Positions 63,119-64,000 of a stretch of DNA of 64,000 nucleotides are shown in pieces. This DNA comes from Psychrobacter vallis (GTDB lineage Bacteria; Pseudomonadota; Gammaproteobacteria; Pseudomonadales; Moraxellaceae), in assembly GCF_904846715.1 (NCBI RefSeq), contig NZ_CAJHBU010000004.1, positions 124,001-188,000 of the forward strand. Direction: 5' to 3'. Under the pieces are notes generated by a model. It had not been told where the DNA came from. It saw nothing but the letters and a program-made list of their open reading frames with translations, and did not search any database. Position numbers and translations under genes: made by a program. Each line of letters begins with the position of its first letter. The stretch's first letter is position 1.

Positions 63119-64000
63119 TTAAGCTTGTGCTAATTGACCATACTCCGCGATCAATTCATTGATCTGACCCACACAAGAACCGCAATTGGTACCGGCTCGG
63201 CACTGTTTTCCGACTGCTGTCGCACTGGTACAATCATGTTTAGTAATGGCCTCAATAATGATGTTTTCTCCCACAGACATGCACGAACACACCAGCGGCC
63301 CTGGATCGACGTAACCACTGGCAGGACGCCCTGCTAACAACCACTTATAACGCTGATTGAAGGGGATTTGACTGGTATCGGCAAAACAGCTGTCGAGCCA
63401 ATGCATACTCGGTAACGCTTTGAGCGTTGGTGCAAGATAGACAGCCATAATGAGCGCCTCATTAGCCTTCTGATTGCCTGTTTTGATGTTGGCTGTGTTG
63501 ATATTGGCTATGTTGGCCGTCACGCTACTATTTGCCGCTACTTCATCGATAGATTGGGTCATAACCAAGCGCAATTGCTGGTGCTCTTGGCTGACGGTGA
63601 ACGCCGTATTCATAGCGCAAGCCTGTGAAACCGATGGCACTGATGATTGCACAGCTTGGGCAAACTGCTGCCAAAACTCAGGAGTATTCAACCGATCACG
63701 CGCCTTCGCACTTGGGCTGGCAACGTTAATTAATACGCTATTTGCTTGGCGGCTGAGATTCCAAGTAAGTGAGGGCAAGTTATTTGTCGAAGATGCATCA
63801 ACACCTGCACTATTATTATTTTGCAATAATTCTTCTTGCCCTATTTTTGCCTCAATATTGTCCAAAATGGTACGCAATTGCACTATAACGGCGTCTTGCC
63901 AGTCAGGATGCACCAAAATCTTGCCAAATATGTGCATCGGCACTGCCGTGACGCTGATTGCGGAGTTTTTAAGCTCAGGCTGCCCCGAATGTGGATCAAC
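63119..64000 (-). CDS. nasA: Assimilatory nitrate reductase catalytic subunit, C-terminal part
   Basis: The frame continues past the window edge; its first visible codons read VDPHSGQPELKNSAISVTAV, the molybdopterin-dinucleotide-binding C-terminal motif of nitrate reductases. The last 60 residues are a BFD-like [2Fe-2S] domain with Cys ligands CSC and CRAGTNCGSC, a layout seen in large assimilatory NasA proteins. About 294 residues are visible. It reduces nitrate to nitrite in the cytoplasm; cobA 141 bp downstream supplies siroheme for the nitrite reductase. Between the motif and the BFD domain is a long, poorly conserved stretch with Asn/Thr/Ala-rich segments. Confidence 0.85.
   Translation of the reverse strand, partial: VDPHSGQPELKNSAISVTAVPMHIFGKILVHPDWQDAVIVQLRTILDNIEAKIGQEELLQNNNSAGVDASSTNNLPSLTWNLSRQANSVLINVASPSAKARDRLNTPEFWQQFAQAVQSSVPSVSQACAMNTAFTVSQEHQQLRLVMTQSIDEVAANSSVTANIANINTANIKTGNQKANEALIMAVYLAPTLKALPSMHWLDSCFADTSQIPFNQRYKWLLAGRPASGYVDPGPLVCSCMSVGENIIIEAITKHDCTSATAVGKQCRAGTNCGSCVGQINELIAEYGQLAQA

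Noticed and set aside
1..64000. CRISPR arrays, tRNA or rRNA genes, prophage modules
   Set aside because: No regularly spaced direct repeats, cloverleaf-like sequences, rRNA stretches or structural phage genes were recognised on either strand.

Overview
The window looks like a chromosome segment of a Moraxellaceae gammaproteobacterium, most probably Psychrobacter. The reasons are moderate GC, AT-rich intergenic DNA, an Acinetobacter-like pyridine-betaine catabolic cluster, and gene families typical of Psychrobacter/Acinetobacter. This is an inference from the encoded proteins; no 16S rRNA or tRNA gene was seen.

Layout. Positions 1-9.5 kb hold housekeeping and redox genes: a QOR-type dehydrogenase, an Old Yellow Enzyme with a divergent LysR gene, aspartase, another LysR gene and PEP carboxylase. 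Positions 9.5-12.1 kb are a scar zone: an AmpC-type beta-lactamase C-terminal fragment, a P63C-like fragment, a repeat-bearing lipoprotein, a secreted-protein stub cut by an IS3-family remnant, and a beheaded LysR gene. Positions 12.2-19.7 kb carry a YqjM-type flavoenzyme, a HEPN-like orphan, an OsmC protein, butanediol dehydrogenase, and a homocysteine methyltransferase/amino-acid permease pair.

Positions 19.7-24.7 kb encode an Opp/Nik/Cnt-type ABC importer. Its promoter carries two inverted Zur-like boxes plus a Fur-like box, next to an IS630 transposase remnant. This suggests a zinc or metallophore importer. A FepA-like TonB receptor with its own Fur box follows.

Positions 29.5-39.1 kb match the trigonelline (N-methylnicotinate) degradation pathway known from Acinetobacter baylyi: a two-component flavin monooxygenase, two aldehyde dehydrogenases, an alpha/beta hydrolase, a GntR regulator with two GGTATACC operators, and a BCCT (betaine-type) transporter. 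Two genes in it (AA_synth/DUF1185 and CMD families) have no obvious role, and the flavin reductase has a Nudix-like C-terminus without a Nudix box.

Positions 39.2-62.1 kb are a large Fur-controlled hydroxamate/carboxylate siderophore island: TonB receptor; an RraA-like aldolase-family enzyme with two overlapping IucA/IucC synthetases; MFS exporter; acyltransferase; N-hydroxylase; a third IucA/IucC synthetase; diaminobutyrate decarboxylase and aminotransferase; FhuCDB-type importer; siderophore-interacting reductase. The diaminopropane branch resembles rhizobactin 1021/schizokinen/acinetoferrin loci. Three synthetases plus an aldolase-family enzyme resemble staphyloferrin B/achromobactin loci. 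The combination is the best candidate here for an undescribed system. A Fur box followed by a terminator on the opposite strand near 55.4-55.6 kb hints at a Fur-controlled small RNA.

The window ends in a nitrogen-assimilation locus (cobA, siroheme supply; C-terminus of assimilatory nitrate reductase).
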